From Odiellus spinosus (Eukaryota > Arthropoda > Arachnida > Opiliones > Phalangiidae): 64,000 bases of DNA. Location: assembly GCA_963920705.1 (NCBI GenBank), contig OY987238.1, positions 1,361,606-1,425,605 on the forward strand, written 5' to 3'. The notes beneath the pieces are model-generated. The model made no database searches. It saw nothing but the letters and a program-made list of their open reading frames with translations, and was not told where the DNA came from. Position numbers and translations under genes: made by a program. The stretch's first letter is position 1, and each line of letters opens with the position of its first letter. Below are positions 28,140 through 42,604 of this stretch, piece by piece.

Positions 28140-31020
28140 GTGAATCTATACTTGGAAATTGGTGAATCTATACTTGGGAAATTGGTGGATCTATATTGGG
28201 AAATTTGTGAATCTATACTTGGAAAATTTGTGAATCTATACTTGGAAAATTTGTGAATCTATACTTGGAAAATTTGTGAATCTATACTTTTAAATTGATG
28301 AATCTATACTTGGGAAATTGGTGGATCTATATTGAGAAATTTGTGAATCTATACTTGGGAAATTTGTGAGTCTATACTTGGAAAATTTGTGAATCTATAC
28401 TTGGAAAATTTGTGAATCTATACTTGGGAAATTTATGAATCTATACTTGGGAAATTTGTGAATCTATACTTGGAAAATTTGTGAATCTATACTTGGATAA
28501 TTTGTGAATCTATACTTGGAAAATTTTTGAATCTATACTTGGGAAATTTCTGAATCTATACTTGGAAATTGGTAAATCTATACTTGGGAAATTGGTGGAT
28601 CTATATTGGGAAATTGGTGGATCTATTCTTGGGAAATTGGTGGATCTATACTTGGGAAATTTGTGAATCTATACTTGGGAAATTTGTGAATCTATACTTG
28701 GGAAATTTGTGAATCTATACTTGGGAAATATGTGAATCTATACTTGGAAATTGGTGAATCTATACTTGGGAAATTGGTGGATCTATATTGGGAAATTTGT
28801 GAATCTATACTTGGGAAATTTGTGAATCTATACTTGGAAAATTTGTGAATCTATACTTGGAAAATTTGTGAATCTATACTTGGAAAATTTGTGAATCTAT
28901 ACTTGGGAAATTTGTAAATCTATACTTGGGAAATATGTGAATCTATACTTGGGAAATTGGTGGATATACTTGGGAAATTGGTGGATCTATATTGGGAAAT
29001 TTGTGAATCTATACTTGGGAAATTTGTGAATCTATACTTGGAAAATTTGTGAATCTATACTTGGAAAATTTGTGAATCTATACTTGGAAAATTTGTGATT
29101 CTATACTTGGGAAATTTATGAATCTATACTTGGGAAATTTGTGAATCTATACTTGGAAAATTTGTGAATCTATGCTTGGGACATTTGTGAATCTATACTT
29201 GGAAAATTTGCGAATCTATACTTGGAAAATTTCTGAATCTATACTTCGGAAATTTGTGAATCTATACTTGGGAAATTTGTGAATCTAAACTTGGGAAATA
29301 TGTGAATCTATACTTTTAAATTGATGAATCTAAACTTGGGAAATTGGTGGATCTATATTGGGAAATTTGTGAATCTATACTTGGGAAATTTGTGGATCTA
29401 TACTTGGGAAATTTGTGAATCTATACTTGGGAAATTTGTCAATCTATACTTGGGAAATTTGTGGATCTATACTTGGGAAATTTGTGAATCTATACTTCGG
29501 AAATTTGTGAATCTATACTTGGGAAATTTGTGAATCTATACTTGGGAAATATGTGAATCTATACTTGGAAATTGGTGAATCTATACTTGGGAAATTAGTG
29601 GATCTATATTGGGAAATTTGTGAATCTATACTTGGGAAATTTGTGGATCTATACTTGGGAAATTTGTGAATCTATACTTGGGAAATTTGTGAATCTTTAC
29701 TTGGGAAATTTGTGAATCTATACTTGGGAAATATGTGAATCTATACTTGGAAAATTTGTGAATCTATACTTTTAAATTGATGAATCTATACTTGGGAAAT
29801 TGGTGGATCTATATTGAGAAATTTGTGAATCTATACTTGGGAAATTGGTGGATCTATATTGGGAAATTTGTGAATCTATACTTGGGAAATTTGTGAATCT
29901 ATACTTGGAAAATTTGTGAATCTATACTTGGAAAATTTGTGAATCTATACTTTTAAATTGATGAATCTATACTTGGGAAATTGGTGGATCTATATTGAGA
30001 AATTTGTGAATCTATACTTGGGAAATTTGTGAATCTATACTTGGAAAATTTGTGAATCTATACTTGGGAAATTTATGAATCTATACTTGGGAAATTTGTG
30101 AATCTATACTTGGAAAATTTGTGAATCTATACTTGGATAATTTGTGAATCTATACTTGGAAAATTTTTGAATCTATACTTGGGAAATTTCTGAATCTATA
30201 CTTCGGAAATTTGTGAATCTATACTTGGGAAATTTGTGAATCTATACTTGGGAAATATGTGAATCTATACTTGGAAATTGGTAAATCTATACTTGGGAAA
30301 TTGGTGGATCTATATTGGGAAATTGGTGGATCTATTCTTGGGAAATTGGTGGATCTATACTTGGGAAATTTGTGAATCTATACTTGGGAAATTTGTGAAT
30401 CTATACTTGGGAAATTTGTGAATCTATACTTGGGAAATATGTGAATCTATACTTGGAAATTGGTGAATCTATACTTGGGAAATTGGTGGATCTATATTGG
30501 GAAATTTGTGAATCTATACTTGGGAAATTTGTGAATCTATACTTGGAAAATTTGTGAATCTATACTTGGAAAATTTGTGAATCTATACTTGGAAAATTTG
30601 TGAATCTATACTTGGGAAATTTGTAAATCTATACTTGGGAAATATGTGAATCTATACTTGGGAAATTGGTGGATATACTTGGGAAATTGGTGGATCTATA
30701 TTGGGAAATTTGTGAATCTATACTTGGGAAATTTGTGAATCTATACTTGGAAAATTTGTGAATCTATACTTGGAAAATTTGTGAATCTATACTTGGAAAA
30801 TTTGTGAATCTATACTTGGGAAATTTATGAATCTATACTTGGGAAATTTGTGAATCTATACTTGGAAAATTTGTGAATCTATGCTTGGGACATTTGTGAA
30901 TCTATACTTGGAAAATTTGCGAATCTATACTTGGAAAATTTCTGAATCTATACTTCGGAAATTTGTGAATCTATACTTGGGAAATTTGTGAATCTAAACT
31001 TGGGAAATATGTGAATCTAT
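28140..31020. repeat. 2.9-kb block, copy 2
   Basis: Downstream partner of 24780-27664, separated from it by about 475 bp (27665-28139) of satellite rich in TTCGG and TCAATC/GGATC monomers. It holds two extra monomers in the region around 29110-29300 relative to copy 1. Its end overlaps the start of the 1804-bp pair at 30451. Confidence 0.8.
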
Positions 31021-34000
31021 ACTTTTAAATTGATGAATCTAAACTTGGGAAATTGGTGGATCTATATTGGGAAATTTGTGAATCTATACTTGGGAAATTT
31101 GTGAATCTATACTTGGAAAATTTGTGAATCTATACTTGGAAAATTTGTGAATCTATACTTGGAAAATTTGTGAATCTATACTTGGATAATTTGTGAATCT
31201 ATACTTGGAAAATTTTTGAATCTATACTTGGGAAATTTCTGAATCTATACTTCGGAAATTTGTGAATCTATACTTGGGAAATTTGTGAATCTATACTTGG
31301 AAAATTTGTGAATCTATACTTGGATAATTTGTGAATCTATACTTGGAAAATTTTTGAATCTATACTTGGGAAATTTCTGAATCTATACTTCGGAAATTTG
31401 TGAATCTATACTTGGGAAATTTGTGAATCTATACTTGGGAAATATGTGAATCTATACTTGGAAATTGGTGAATCTATATTGGGAAATTGGTGGATCTATA
31501 CTTGGGAAATTGGTGGATCTATACTTGGGAAATTTGTGAATCTATACTTGGGAAATTTGTGAATCTATACTTGGGAAATTTGTGAATCTCTACTTGGGAA
31601 ATTTGTGAATCTATACTTGGAAAATTTGTGAATCTATGCTTGGGAAATTTGTGAATCTATACTTGGAAAATTTGTGAATCTATACTTGGGAAATTTGTGA
31701 ATCTATACTTGGGAAATTTGTAAATCTATACTTGGGAAATATGTGAATCTATACTTGGGAAATCGGTGGATATACTTGGGAAATTGGTGGATGTATACTT
31801 GGGAAATTTGTGAATCTATACTTGGAAAATTTGTGAATCTATACTTGGAAAATTTTTGAATCTATACTTGGGAAATTTATGAATCTATACTTGGGAAATT
31901 TGTGAATCTATACTTGGAAAATTTGTGAATCTATACTTGGAAAATTTGTGAATCTATACTTGGATAATTTGTGAATCTATACTTGGATAATTTGTGAATC
32001 TATACTTGGGAAATTTGTGAATCTCTACTTGGGAAATTTGTGAATCTATACTTGGAAAATTTGTGAATCTATGCTTGGGAAATTTGTGAATCTATACTTG
32101 GAAAATTTGTGAATCTATACTTGGAAAATTTGTGAGTCTATACTTCGGAAATTTGTGAACCTATACTTGGGAAATTTGTAAATCTATACTTGGGAAATAT
32201 GTGAATCTATACTTGGGAAATTGGTGGATATACTTCGGAAATATGTGGATGTATACTTGGAAATTGGTGAATCTATACTTGGGAAATTGGTGGATCTATA
32301 TTGGGAAATTTGTGAATCTATACTTGGGAAATTTGTGAATCTATACTTGGAAAATTTGTGAATCTATACTTGGAAAATTTGTGAATCTATACTTGGAAAA
32401 TTTGTGAATCTATACTTGGGAAATTTGTAAATCTATACTTGGGAAATATGTGAATCTATACTTGGGAAATTGGTGGATATACTTGGGAAATTGGTGGATC
32501 TATATTGGGAAATTTGTGAATCTATACTTGGGAAATTTGTGAATCTATACTTGGAAAATTTGTGAATCTATACTTGGAAAATTTGTGAATCTATACTTGG
32601 AAAATTTGTGAATCTATACTTGGGAAATTTATGAATCTATACTTGGGAAATTTGTGAATCTATACTTGGAAAATTTGTGAATCTATGCTTGGGACATTTG
32701 TGAATCTATACTTGGAAAATTTGCGAATCTATACTTGGAAAATTTCTGAATCTATACTTCGGAAATTTGTGAATCTATACTTGGGAAATTTGTGAATCTA
32801 AACTTGGGAAATATGTGAATCTATACTTTTAAATTGATGAATCTAAACTTGGGAAATTGGTGGATCTATATTGGGAAATTTGTGAATCTATACTTGGGAA
32901 ATTTGTGAATCTATACTTGGAAAATTTGTGAATCTATACTTGGAAAATTTGTGAATCTATACTTGGAAAATTTGTGAATCTATACTTGGATAATTTGTGA
33001 ATCTATACTTGGAAAATTTTTGAATCTATACTTGGGAAATTTCTGAATCTATACTTCGGAAATTTGTGAATCTATACTTGGGAAATTTGTGAATCTATAC
33101 TTGGAAAATTTGTGAATCTATACTTGGATAATTTGTGAATCTATACTTGGAAAATTTTTGAATCTATACTTGGGAAATTTCTGAATCTATACTTCGGAAA
33201 TTTGTGAATCTATACTTGGGAAATTTGTGAATCTATACTTGGGAAATATGTGAATCTATACTTGGAAATTGGTGAATCTATATTGGGAAATTGGTGGATC
33301 TATACTTGGGAAATTGGTGGATCTATACTTGGGAAATTTGTGAATCTATACTTGGGAAATTTGTGAATCTATACTTGGGAAATTTGTGAATCTCTACTTG
33401 GGAAATTTGTGAATCTATACTTGGAAAATTTGTGAATCTATGCTTGGGAAATTTGTGAATCTATACTTGGAAAATTTGTGAATCTATACTTGGGAAATTT
33501 GTGAATCTATACTTGGGAAATTTGTAAATCTATACTTGGGAAATATGTGAATCTATACTTGGGAAATCGGTGGATATACTTGGGAAATTGGTGGATGTAT
33601 ACTTGGGAAATTTGTGAATCTATACTTGGAAAATTTGTGAATCTATACTTGGAAAATTTTTGAATCTATACTTGGGAAATTTATGAATCTATACTTGGGA
33701 AATTTGTGAATCTATACTTGGAAAATTTGTGAATCTATACTTGGAAAATTTGTGAATCTATACTTGGATAATTTGTGAATCTATACTTGGATAATTTGTG
33801 AATCTATACTTGGGAAATTTGTGAATCTCTACTTGGGAAATTTGTGAATCTATACTTGGAAAATTTGTGAATCTATGCTTGGGAAATTTGTGAATCTATA
33901 CTTGGAAAATTTGTGAATCTATACTTGGAAAATTTGTGAGTCTATACTTCGGAAATTTGTGAACCTATACTTGGGAAATTTGTAAATCTATACTTGGGAA

Positions 34001-34058
34001 ATATGTGAATCTATACTTGGGAAATTGGTGGATATACTTCGGAAATATGTGGATGTAT
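30451..34058. repeat. 1804-bp HOR, tandem pair
   Basis: Copies at 30451-32254 and 32255-34058. All markers I checked are exactly 1804 bp apart: CTTTTAAATTG (31022 and 32826), the ATATGTGGATGTATAC string (32241 and 34045), a private AATCGGTGG monomer (near 31762 and 33566) and GAACCTATAC (near 32157 and 33961). I saw no indel between the copies. The copy junction falls inside a GGATGTATACTTGG monomer at about 32254, where the join has made a 22-mer. Confidence 0.9.
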
Positions 34059-35414
34059 ACTTGGGAAATTTGTGAATCTATACTTGGAAAATTGGTGAAT
34101 CTATACTTGGAAAATTTGTGAATCTATACTTGGGAAATTTGTGAATCTATACTTGGAAAATTTGTGAATCTATACTTGGGAAATTTGTCAATCTATACTT
34201 GGGAAATTTGTGGATCTATACTTGGGAAATTTGTGAATCTATACTTGGGAAATTTGTCAATCTATACTTGGGAAATTTGTGGATCTATACTTGGGAAATT
34301 TGTGAATCTATACTTCGGAAATTTGTGAATCTATACTTGGGAAATTTGTGAATCTATACTTGGGAAATATGTGAATCTATACTTGGAAATTGGTGAATCT
34401 ATACATATGAAATTAGTGGATCTATATTAGGAAATTTGTGAATCTATACTTGGGAAATTTGTGAATCTATACTTGGAAAATTTGTGAATCTATACTTGGA
34501 AAATTTGTGAATCTATACTTGGGAAATTTATGAATCTATACTTGGGAAATTTGTGAATCTATACTTGGGAAATTTGTGAATCTATACTTGGAAAATTTGT
34601 GAATCTATACTTGGAAAATTTGTGAATCTATACTTGGGAAATTTGTGAATCTATACTTGGAAAATTTGTGAATCTATACTTGGAAAATTTGTGAATCTAT
34701 ACTTGGATAATTTGTGAATCTATACTTGGATAATTTGTGAATCTATACTTGGGAAATTTGTGAATCTCTACTTGGGAAATTTGTGAATCTATACTTGGAA
34801 AATTTGTGAATCTATGCTTGGGAAATTTGTGAATCTATACTTGGAAAATTTGTGAATCTATACTTGGAAAATTTGTGAGTCTATACTTCGGAAATTTGTG
34901 AACCTATACTTGGGAAATTTGTAAATCTATACTTGGGAAATATGTGAATCTATACTTGGGAAATTGGTGGATATACTTCGGAAATATGTGGATGTATACT
35001 TGGGAAATTTGTGAATCTATACTTGGAAAATTGGTGAATCTATACTTGGAAAATTTGTGAATCTTTACTTGGGAAATTTGTGAATCTATACTTGGAAAAT
35101 TTGTGAATCTATACTTGGGAAATTTGTCAATCTATACTTGGGAAATTTGTGGATCTATACTTGGGAAATTTGTGAATCTATACTTGGGAAATTTGTCAAT
35201 CTATACTTGGGAAATTTGTGGATCTATACTTAGGAAATTTGTGAATCTATACTTCGGAAATTTGTGAATCTATACTTGGGAAATTTGTGAATCTATACTT
35301 GGGAAATATGTGAATCTATACTTGGAAATTGGTGAATCTATACATATGAAATTAGTGGATCTATATTAGGAAATTTGTGAATCTATACTTGGGAAATTTG
35401 TGAATCTATACTTG
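33686..35414. repeat. 939-bp HOR, tandem pair (second copy partial)
   Basis: Unit about 33686-34624, followed by a second copy to about 35414. GAACCTATAC (33961 and 34900) and the private ACATATGAAATTAG monomer (34403 and 35342) are 939 bp apart, matching 41 monomers minus 4 bp. The ACATATG mark arose before this event and is found again only at 38269, in the next tandem duplication. Confidence 0.85.
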
Positions 35415-38400
35415 GGAAATTTGTGAACCTATACTTGGAAAATTTGTGAATCTATACTTGGGAAATTTATGAATCTATACTTGGGAAATTTGTGAAACTA
35501 TACTTGGAAAATTTGTGAATCTATGCTTGGGACATTTGTGAATCTATACTTGGAAAATTTGCGAATCTATACTTGGAAAATTTCTGAATCTATACTTCGG
35601 AAATTTGTGAATCTATACTTGGGAAATTTGTGAATCTATACTTGGGAAATATGTGAATCTATACTTTTAAATTGATGAATCTATACTTGGGAAATTGGTG
35701 GATCTATATTGGGAAATTTGTGAATCTATACTTGGGAAATTTGTGAATCTATACTTGGAAAATTTGTGAATCTATACTTGGAAAATTTGTGAATCTATAC
35801 TTGGGAAATTTGTGAATCTATACTTGGAAAATTTGTGAATCTATACTTGGATAATTTGTGAATCTATACTTGGGAAATATGTGAATCTATACTTGGGAAA
35901 TTTGTCAATCTATACTTGGGAAATTTGTGGATCTATACTTGGGAAATTTGTGAATCTATACTTCGGAAATTTGTGAATCTATACTTGGGAAATTTGTGAA
36001 TCTATACTTGGGAAATATGTGAATCTATACTTGGAAATTGGTGAATCTATACTTGGGAAATTAGTGGATCTATATTAGGAAATTTGTGAATCTATACTTG
36101 GGAAATTTGTGAATCTATACTTGGGAAATTTGTGAATCTATACTTAGAAAATTTGTGAATCTATACTTGGAAAATTTGTGAATCTATACTTGGAAAATTT
36201 GTGAATCTATAGTTGGGAAATTTATGAATCTATACTTGGGAAATTTGTGAATCTATACTTGGAAAATTTGTGAATCTATACTTGGAAAATTTCTGAATCT
36301 GTACTTCGGAAATTTGTGAATCTATACTTGGGAAATTTGTGAATCTATACTTGGGAAATATGTGAATCTATACTTGGAAATTGGTGAATCTATACTTGGG
36401 AAATTGGTTTATCTATATTGGGAAATTTGTGAATCTATACTTGGGAAATTTGTGAATCTATACTTGGAAAATTTGTGAATCTATACTTGGAAAATTTGTG
36501 AATCTATACTTGGAAAATTTGTGAATCTATACTTGGGAAATTTATGAATCTATACTTGGGAAATTTGTGAATCTATACTTGGAAAATTTGTGAATCTATA
36601 CTTGGAGAATTTGTGAATCTATACTTGGAAAATTTGTGAATCTATACTTGGGAAATTTGTGAATCTATACTTGGAAAATTTGTGAATCTATACTTGGGAA
36701 ATTTGTCAATCTATACTTGGGAAATTTGTGGATCTATACTTGGGCAATTTGTGAATCTATACTTGGGAAATTTGTCAATCTATACTTGGGAAATTTTTGG
36801 ATCTATACTTTGGAAATTTGTGAATCTATACTTCGGAAATTTGTGAATCTATATTTGGGAAATTTGTGAATCTATACTTGGGAAATATGTGAATCTATAC
36901 TTGGAAATTGGTGAATCTATACTTGGAAAATTTGTGAATCTATACTTGGAAAATTTGTGAATCTATACTTGGAAAATTTGTGAATCTATACTTGGAAAAT
37001 TTGTGAATCTATACTTGGGAAATTTATGAATCTATACTTGGGAAATTTGTGAAACTATACTTGGAAAATTTGTGAATCTATGCTTGGGACATTTGTGAAT
37101 CTATACTTCGGAAATTTGTGAATCTATACTTGGGAAATTTGTGAATCTATACTTGGGAAATATGTGAATCTATACTTTTAAATTGATGAATCTATACTTG
37201 GGAAATATGTGAATCTATACTTGGAAATTGGTGAATCTATACTTGGGAAATATGTGAATCTATACTTGGAAATTGGTGAATCTATACTTGGAAAATTTGT
37301 GAATCTATACTTGGAAAATTTGTGAATCTATACTTGGAAAATTTGTGAATCTATACTTGGAAAATTTGTGAATCTATACTTGGGAAATTTATGAATCTAT
37401 ACTTGGGAAATTTGTGAAACTATACTTGGAAAATTTGCGAATCTATACTTCGGAAATTTGTGAATCTATACTTGGGAAATTTGTGAATCTATACTTGGGA
37501 AATATGTGAATCTATACTTTTAAATTGATGAATCTATACTTGGGAAATTGGTGGATCTATATTGGGAAATTTGTGAATCTATACTTGGGAAATTTGTGAA
37601 TCTATACTTGGAAAATTTGTGAATCTATACTTGGGAAATTTGTCAATCTATACTTGGGAAATTTGTGGATCTATACTTGGGAAATTTGTGAATCTATACT
37701 TGGGAAATATGTGAATCTATACTTGGAAATTGGTGAATCTATGCTTGGGAAATTTGTGAATCTATACTTGGAAAATTTGTGAATCTATACTTGGAAAATT
37801 TGTGAGTCTATACTTCGGAAATTTGTGAACCTATACTTGGGAAATTTGTAAATCTATACTTGGGAAATATGTGAATCTATACTTGGGAAATTGGTGGATA
37901 TACTTCGGAAATATGTGGATGTATACTTGGGAAATTTGTGAATCTATACTTGGAAAATTGGTGAATCTATACTTGGAAAATTTGTGAATCTTTACTTGGG
38001 AAATTTGTGAATCTATACTTGGAAAATTTGTGAATCTATACTTGGGAAATTTGTCAATCTATACTTGGGAAATTTGTGGATCTATACTTGGGAAATTTGT
38101 GAATCTATACTTGGGAAATTTGTCAATCTATACTTGGGAAATTTGTGGATCTATACTTAGGAAATTTGTGAATCTATACTTCGGAAATTTGTGAATCTAT
38201 ACTTGGGAAATTTGTGAATCTATACTTGGGAAATATGTGAATCTATACTTGGAAATTGGTGAATCTATACATATGAAATTAGTGGATCTATATTAGGAAA
38301 TTTGTGAATCTATACTTGGGAAATTTGTGAATCTATACTTGGGAAATTTGTGAACCTATACTTGGAAAATTTGTGAATCTATACTTGGGAAATTTATGAA

Positions 38401-40706
38401 TCTATACTTGGGAAATTTGTGAAACTATACTTGGAAAATTTGTGAATCTATGCTTGGGACATTTGTGAATCTATACTTGGAAAATTTGCGAATCTATACT
38501 TGGAAAATTTCTGAATCTATACTTCGGAAATTTGTGAATCTATACTTGGGAAATTTGTGAATCTATACTTGGGAAATATGTGAATCTATACTTTTAAATT
38601 GATGAATCTATACTTGGGAAATTGGTGGATCTATATTGGGAAATTTGTGAATCTATACTTGGGAAATTTGTGAATCTATACTTGGAAAATTTGTGAATCT
38701 ATACTTGGAAAATTTGTGAATCTATACTTGGAAAATTTATGAATCTATACTTGGGAAATTTGTGAATCTATACTTGGAAAATTTGTGAATCTATACTTGG
38801 ATAATTTGTGAATCTATACTTGGGAAATATGTGAATCTATACTTGGGAAATTTGTCAATCTATACTTGGGAAATTTGTGGATCTATACTTGGGAAATTTG
38901 TGAATCTATACTTCGGAAATTTGTGAATCTATACTTGGGAAATTTGTGAATCTATACTTGGGAAATATGTGAATCTATACTTGGAAATTGGTGAATCTAT
39001 ACTTGGGAAATTAGTGGATCTATATTAGGAAATTTGTGAATCTATACTTGGGAAATTTGTGAATCTATACTTGGGAAATTTGTGAATCTATACTTAGAAA
39101 ATTTGTGAATCTATACTTGGAAAATTTGTGAATCTATACTTGGAAAATTTGTGAATCTATAGTTGGGAAATTTATGAATCTATACTTGGGAAATTTGTGA
39201 ATCTATACTTGGAAAATTTGTGAATCTATACTTGGAAAATTTCTGAATCTGTACTTCGGAAATTTGTGAATCTATACTTGGGAAATTTGTGAATCTATAC
39301 TTGGGAAATATGTGAATCTATACTTGGAAATTGGTGAATCTATACTTGGGAAATTGGTTTATCTATATTGGGAAATTTGTGAATCTATACTTGGGAAATT
39401 TGTGAATCTATACTTGGAAAATTTGTGAATCTATACTTGGAAAATTTGTGAATCTATACTTGGAAAATTTGTGAATCTATACTTGGGAAATTTATGAATC
39501 TATACTTGGGAAATTTGTGAATCTATACTTGGAAAATTTGTGAATCTATACTTGGAGAATTTGTGAATCTATACTTGGAAAATTTGTGAATCTATACTTG
39601 GGAAATTTGTGAATCTATACTTGGAAAATTTGTGAATCTATACTTGGGAAATTTGTCAATCTATACTTGGGAAATTTGTGGATCTATACTTGGGCAATTT
39701 GTGAATCTATACTTGGGAAATTTGTCAATCTATACTTGGGAAATTTTTGGATCTATACTTTGGAAATTTGTGAATCTATACTTCGGAAATTTGTGAATCT
39801 ATATTTGGGAAATTTGTGAATCTATACTTGGGAAATATGTGAATCTATACTTGGAAATTGGTGAATCTATACTTGGAAAATTTGTGAATCTATACTTGGA
39901 AAATTTGTGAATCTATACTTGGAAAATTTGTGAATCTATACTTGGAAAATTTGTGAATCTATACTTGGGAAATTTATGAATCTATACTTGGGAAATTTGT
40001 GAAACTATACTTGGAAAATTTGTGAATCTATGCTTGGGACATTTGTGAATCTATACTTCGGAAATTTGTGAATCTATACTTGGGAAATTTGTGAATCTAT
40101 ACTTGGGAAATATGTGAATCTATACTTTTAAATTGATGAATCTATACTTGGGAAATATGTGAATCTATACTTGGAAATTGGTGAATCTATACTTGGGAAA
40201 TATGTGAATCTATACTTGGAAATTGGTGAATCTATACTTGGAAAATTTGTGAATCTATACTTGGAAAATTTGTGAATCTATACTTGGAAAATTTGTGAAT
40301 CTATACTTGGAAAATTTGTGAATCTATACTTGGGAAATTTATGAATCTATACTTGGGAAATTTGTGAAACTATACTTGGAAAATTTGCGAATCTATACTT
40401 GGAAAATTTCTGAATCTATACTTCGGAAATTTGTGAATCTATACTTGGGAAATTTGTGAATCTATACTTGGGAAATATGTGAATCTATACTTTTAAATTG
40501 ATGAATCTATACTTGGGAAATTGGTGGATCTATATTGGGAAATTTGTGAATCTATACTTGGGAAATTTGTGAATCTATACTTGGAAAATTTGTGAATCTA
40601 TACTTGGGAAATTTGTCAATCTATACTTGGGAAATTTGTGGATCTATACTTGGGAAATTTGTGAATCTATACTTGGGAAATATGTGAATCTATACTTGGA
40701 AATTGG
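34807..40706. repeat. 2.93/2.97-kb HOR, tandem pair
   Basis: Copies at about 34807-37733 and 37734-40706. Offsets step 2927, 2950, 2973 bp as copy 2 gains two single monomers (near 38740 and 40400). Markers: GAACC (34900 and 37827; 35425 and 38352), ACATATG (35342 and 38269), CTATAGTTGGG (36208 and 39158), GGGCAATTT (36742 and 39692), GGTTTATC (near 36407 and 39357). Unit end and next unit start coincide, so this is a direct tandem duplication of nearly 3 kb, one of the largest in the window. Confidence 0.9.
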
Positions 40707-41940
40707 TGAATCTATACTTGGAAAATTTGTGAATCTATACTTGGAAAATTTGTGAATCTATACTTGGAAAATTTGTGAATCTATACTTGGAAAATTTGTG
40801 AATCTATACTTGGGAAATTTATGAATCTATACTTGGGAAATTTGTGAAACTATACTTGGAAAATTTGTGAATCTATGCTTGGGACATTTGTGAATCTATA
40901 CTTGGAAAATTTGCGAATCTATACTTGGAAAATTTCTGAATCTATACTTCGGAAATTTGTGAATCTATACTTGGGAAATTTGTGAATCTATACTTGGGAA
41001 ATATGTGAATCTATACTTTTAAATTGATGAATCTATACTTGGGAAATTGGTGGATCTATATTGGGAAATTTGTGAATCTATACTTGGGAAATTTGTGAAT
41101 CTATACTTGGAAAATTTGTGAATCTATACTTGAAAAATTTGTGAATCTATACTTGGGAAATTTATGAATCTATACTTGGGAAATTTGTGAATCTATACTT
41201 GGAAAATTTGTGAATCTATACTTGGATAATTTGTGAATCTATACTTGGAAAATTTTTGAATCTATACTTGGGAAATTTCTGAATCTATACTTGGGAAATT
41301 TCTGAATCTATACTTGGGAAATATGTGAATCTATACTTGGAAATTGGTGAATCTATACTTGGAAAATTTGTGAATCTATACTTGGAAAATTTGTGAATCT
41401 ATACTTGGAAAATTTGTGAATCTATACTTGGAAAATTTGTGAATCTATACTTGGGAAATTTATGAATCTATACTTGGGAAATTTGTGAAACTATACTTGG
41501 AAAATTTGTGAATCTATGCTTGGGACATTTGTGAATCTATACTTGGAAAATTTGCGAATCTATACTTGGAAAATTTCTGAATCTATACTTCGGAAATTTG
41601 TGAATCTATACTTGGGAAATTTGTGAATCTATACTTGGGAAATATGTGAATCTATACTTTTAAATTGATGAATCTATACTTGGGAAATTGGTGGATCTAT
41701 ATTGGGAAATTTGTGAATCTATACTTGGGAAATTTGTGAATCTATACTTGGAAAATTTGTGAATCTATACTTGGAAAATTTGTGAATCTATACTTGGGAA
41801 ATTTATGAATCTATACTTGGGAAATTTGTGAATCTATACTTGGAAAATTTGTGAATCTATACTTGGATAATTTGTGAATCTATACTTGGAAAATTTTTGA
41901 ATCTATACTTGGGAAATTTCTGAATATATACTTGGGAAAT
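40660..41940. repeat. 641-bp HOR, tandem pair
   Basis: Copies at about 40660-41300 and 41301-41940. GAAACTATAC (40846 and 41487) and CTTTTAAATTG (41016 and 41657) are 641 bp apart. The length fits 28 monomers minus 3 bp for three 22-mers (GGAAATTGG, CTTTTAAATT, CTATATTGGG). CTTGAAAAATT near 41131 is private to copy 1. Confidence 0.8.
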
Positions 41941-42604
41941 TTGTGAATCTATACTTGGGAAATATGTGAATCTATACTTGGAAATTGGTGAATCTATACT
42001 TGGGAAATTGGTGGATCTATATTGGGAAATTGGTGGATCTATTCTTGGGAAATTGGTGGATCTATACTTGGGAAATTTGTGAATCTATACTTGGGAAATT
42101 TATGAATCTATACTTGGGAAATTTGTGAATCTATACTTGGGAAATATGTGAATCTATACTTGGAAATTGGTGAATCTATACTTGGGAAATTGGTGGATCT
42201 ATATTGGGAAATTTGTGAATCTATACTTGGGAAATTTGTGAATCTATACTTGGAAAATTTGTGAATCTATACTTGGAAAATTTGTGAATCTATACTTGGA
42301 AAATTTGTGAATCTATACTTGGGAAATTTATGAATCTATACTTGGGAAATTTGTGAATCTATACTTGGGAAATTTGTGGATCTATACTTGGGAAATTTGT
42401 GAATCTATACTTCGGAAATTTGTGAATCTATACTTGGGAAATTTGTGAATCTATACTTGGGAAATATGTGAATCTATACTTGGAAATTGGTGAATCTATA
42501 CTTGGGAAATTGGTGGATCTATATCGGGAAATTTGTGAATCTATACTTGGGAAATTTGTGAATCTATACTTGGAAAATTTGTGAATCTATACTTGGAAAA
42601 TTTG
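41941..42604. repeat. Satellite without an assigned HOR
   Basis: About 0.66 kb of the array with the GGATCTATTC monomer near 42033, related to those at 22920-30328 and also at 48482 and 51200, and a private CTATATCGGG monomer near 42521, the only CpG of this kind I saw. No other element is present. Confidence 0.7.
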
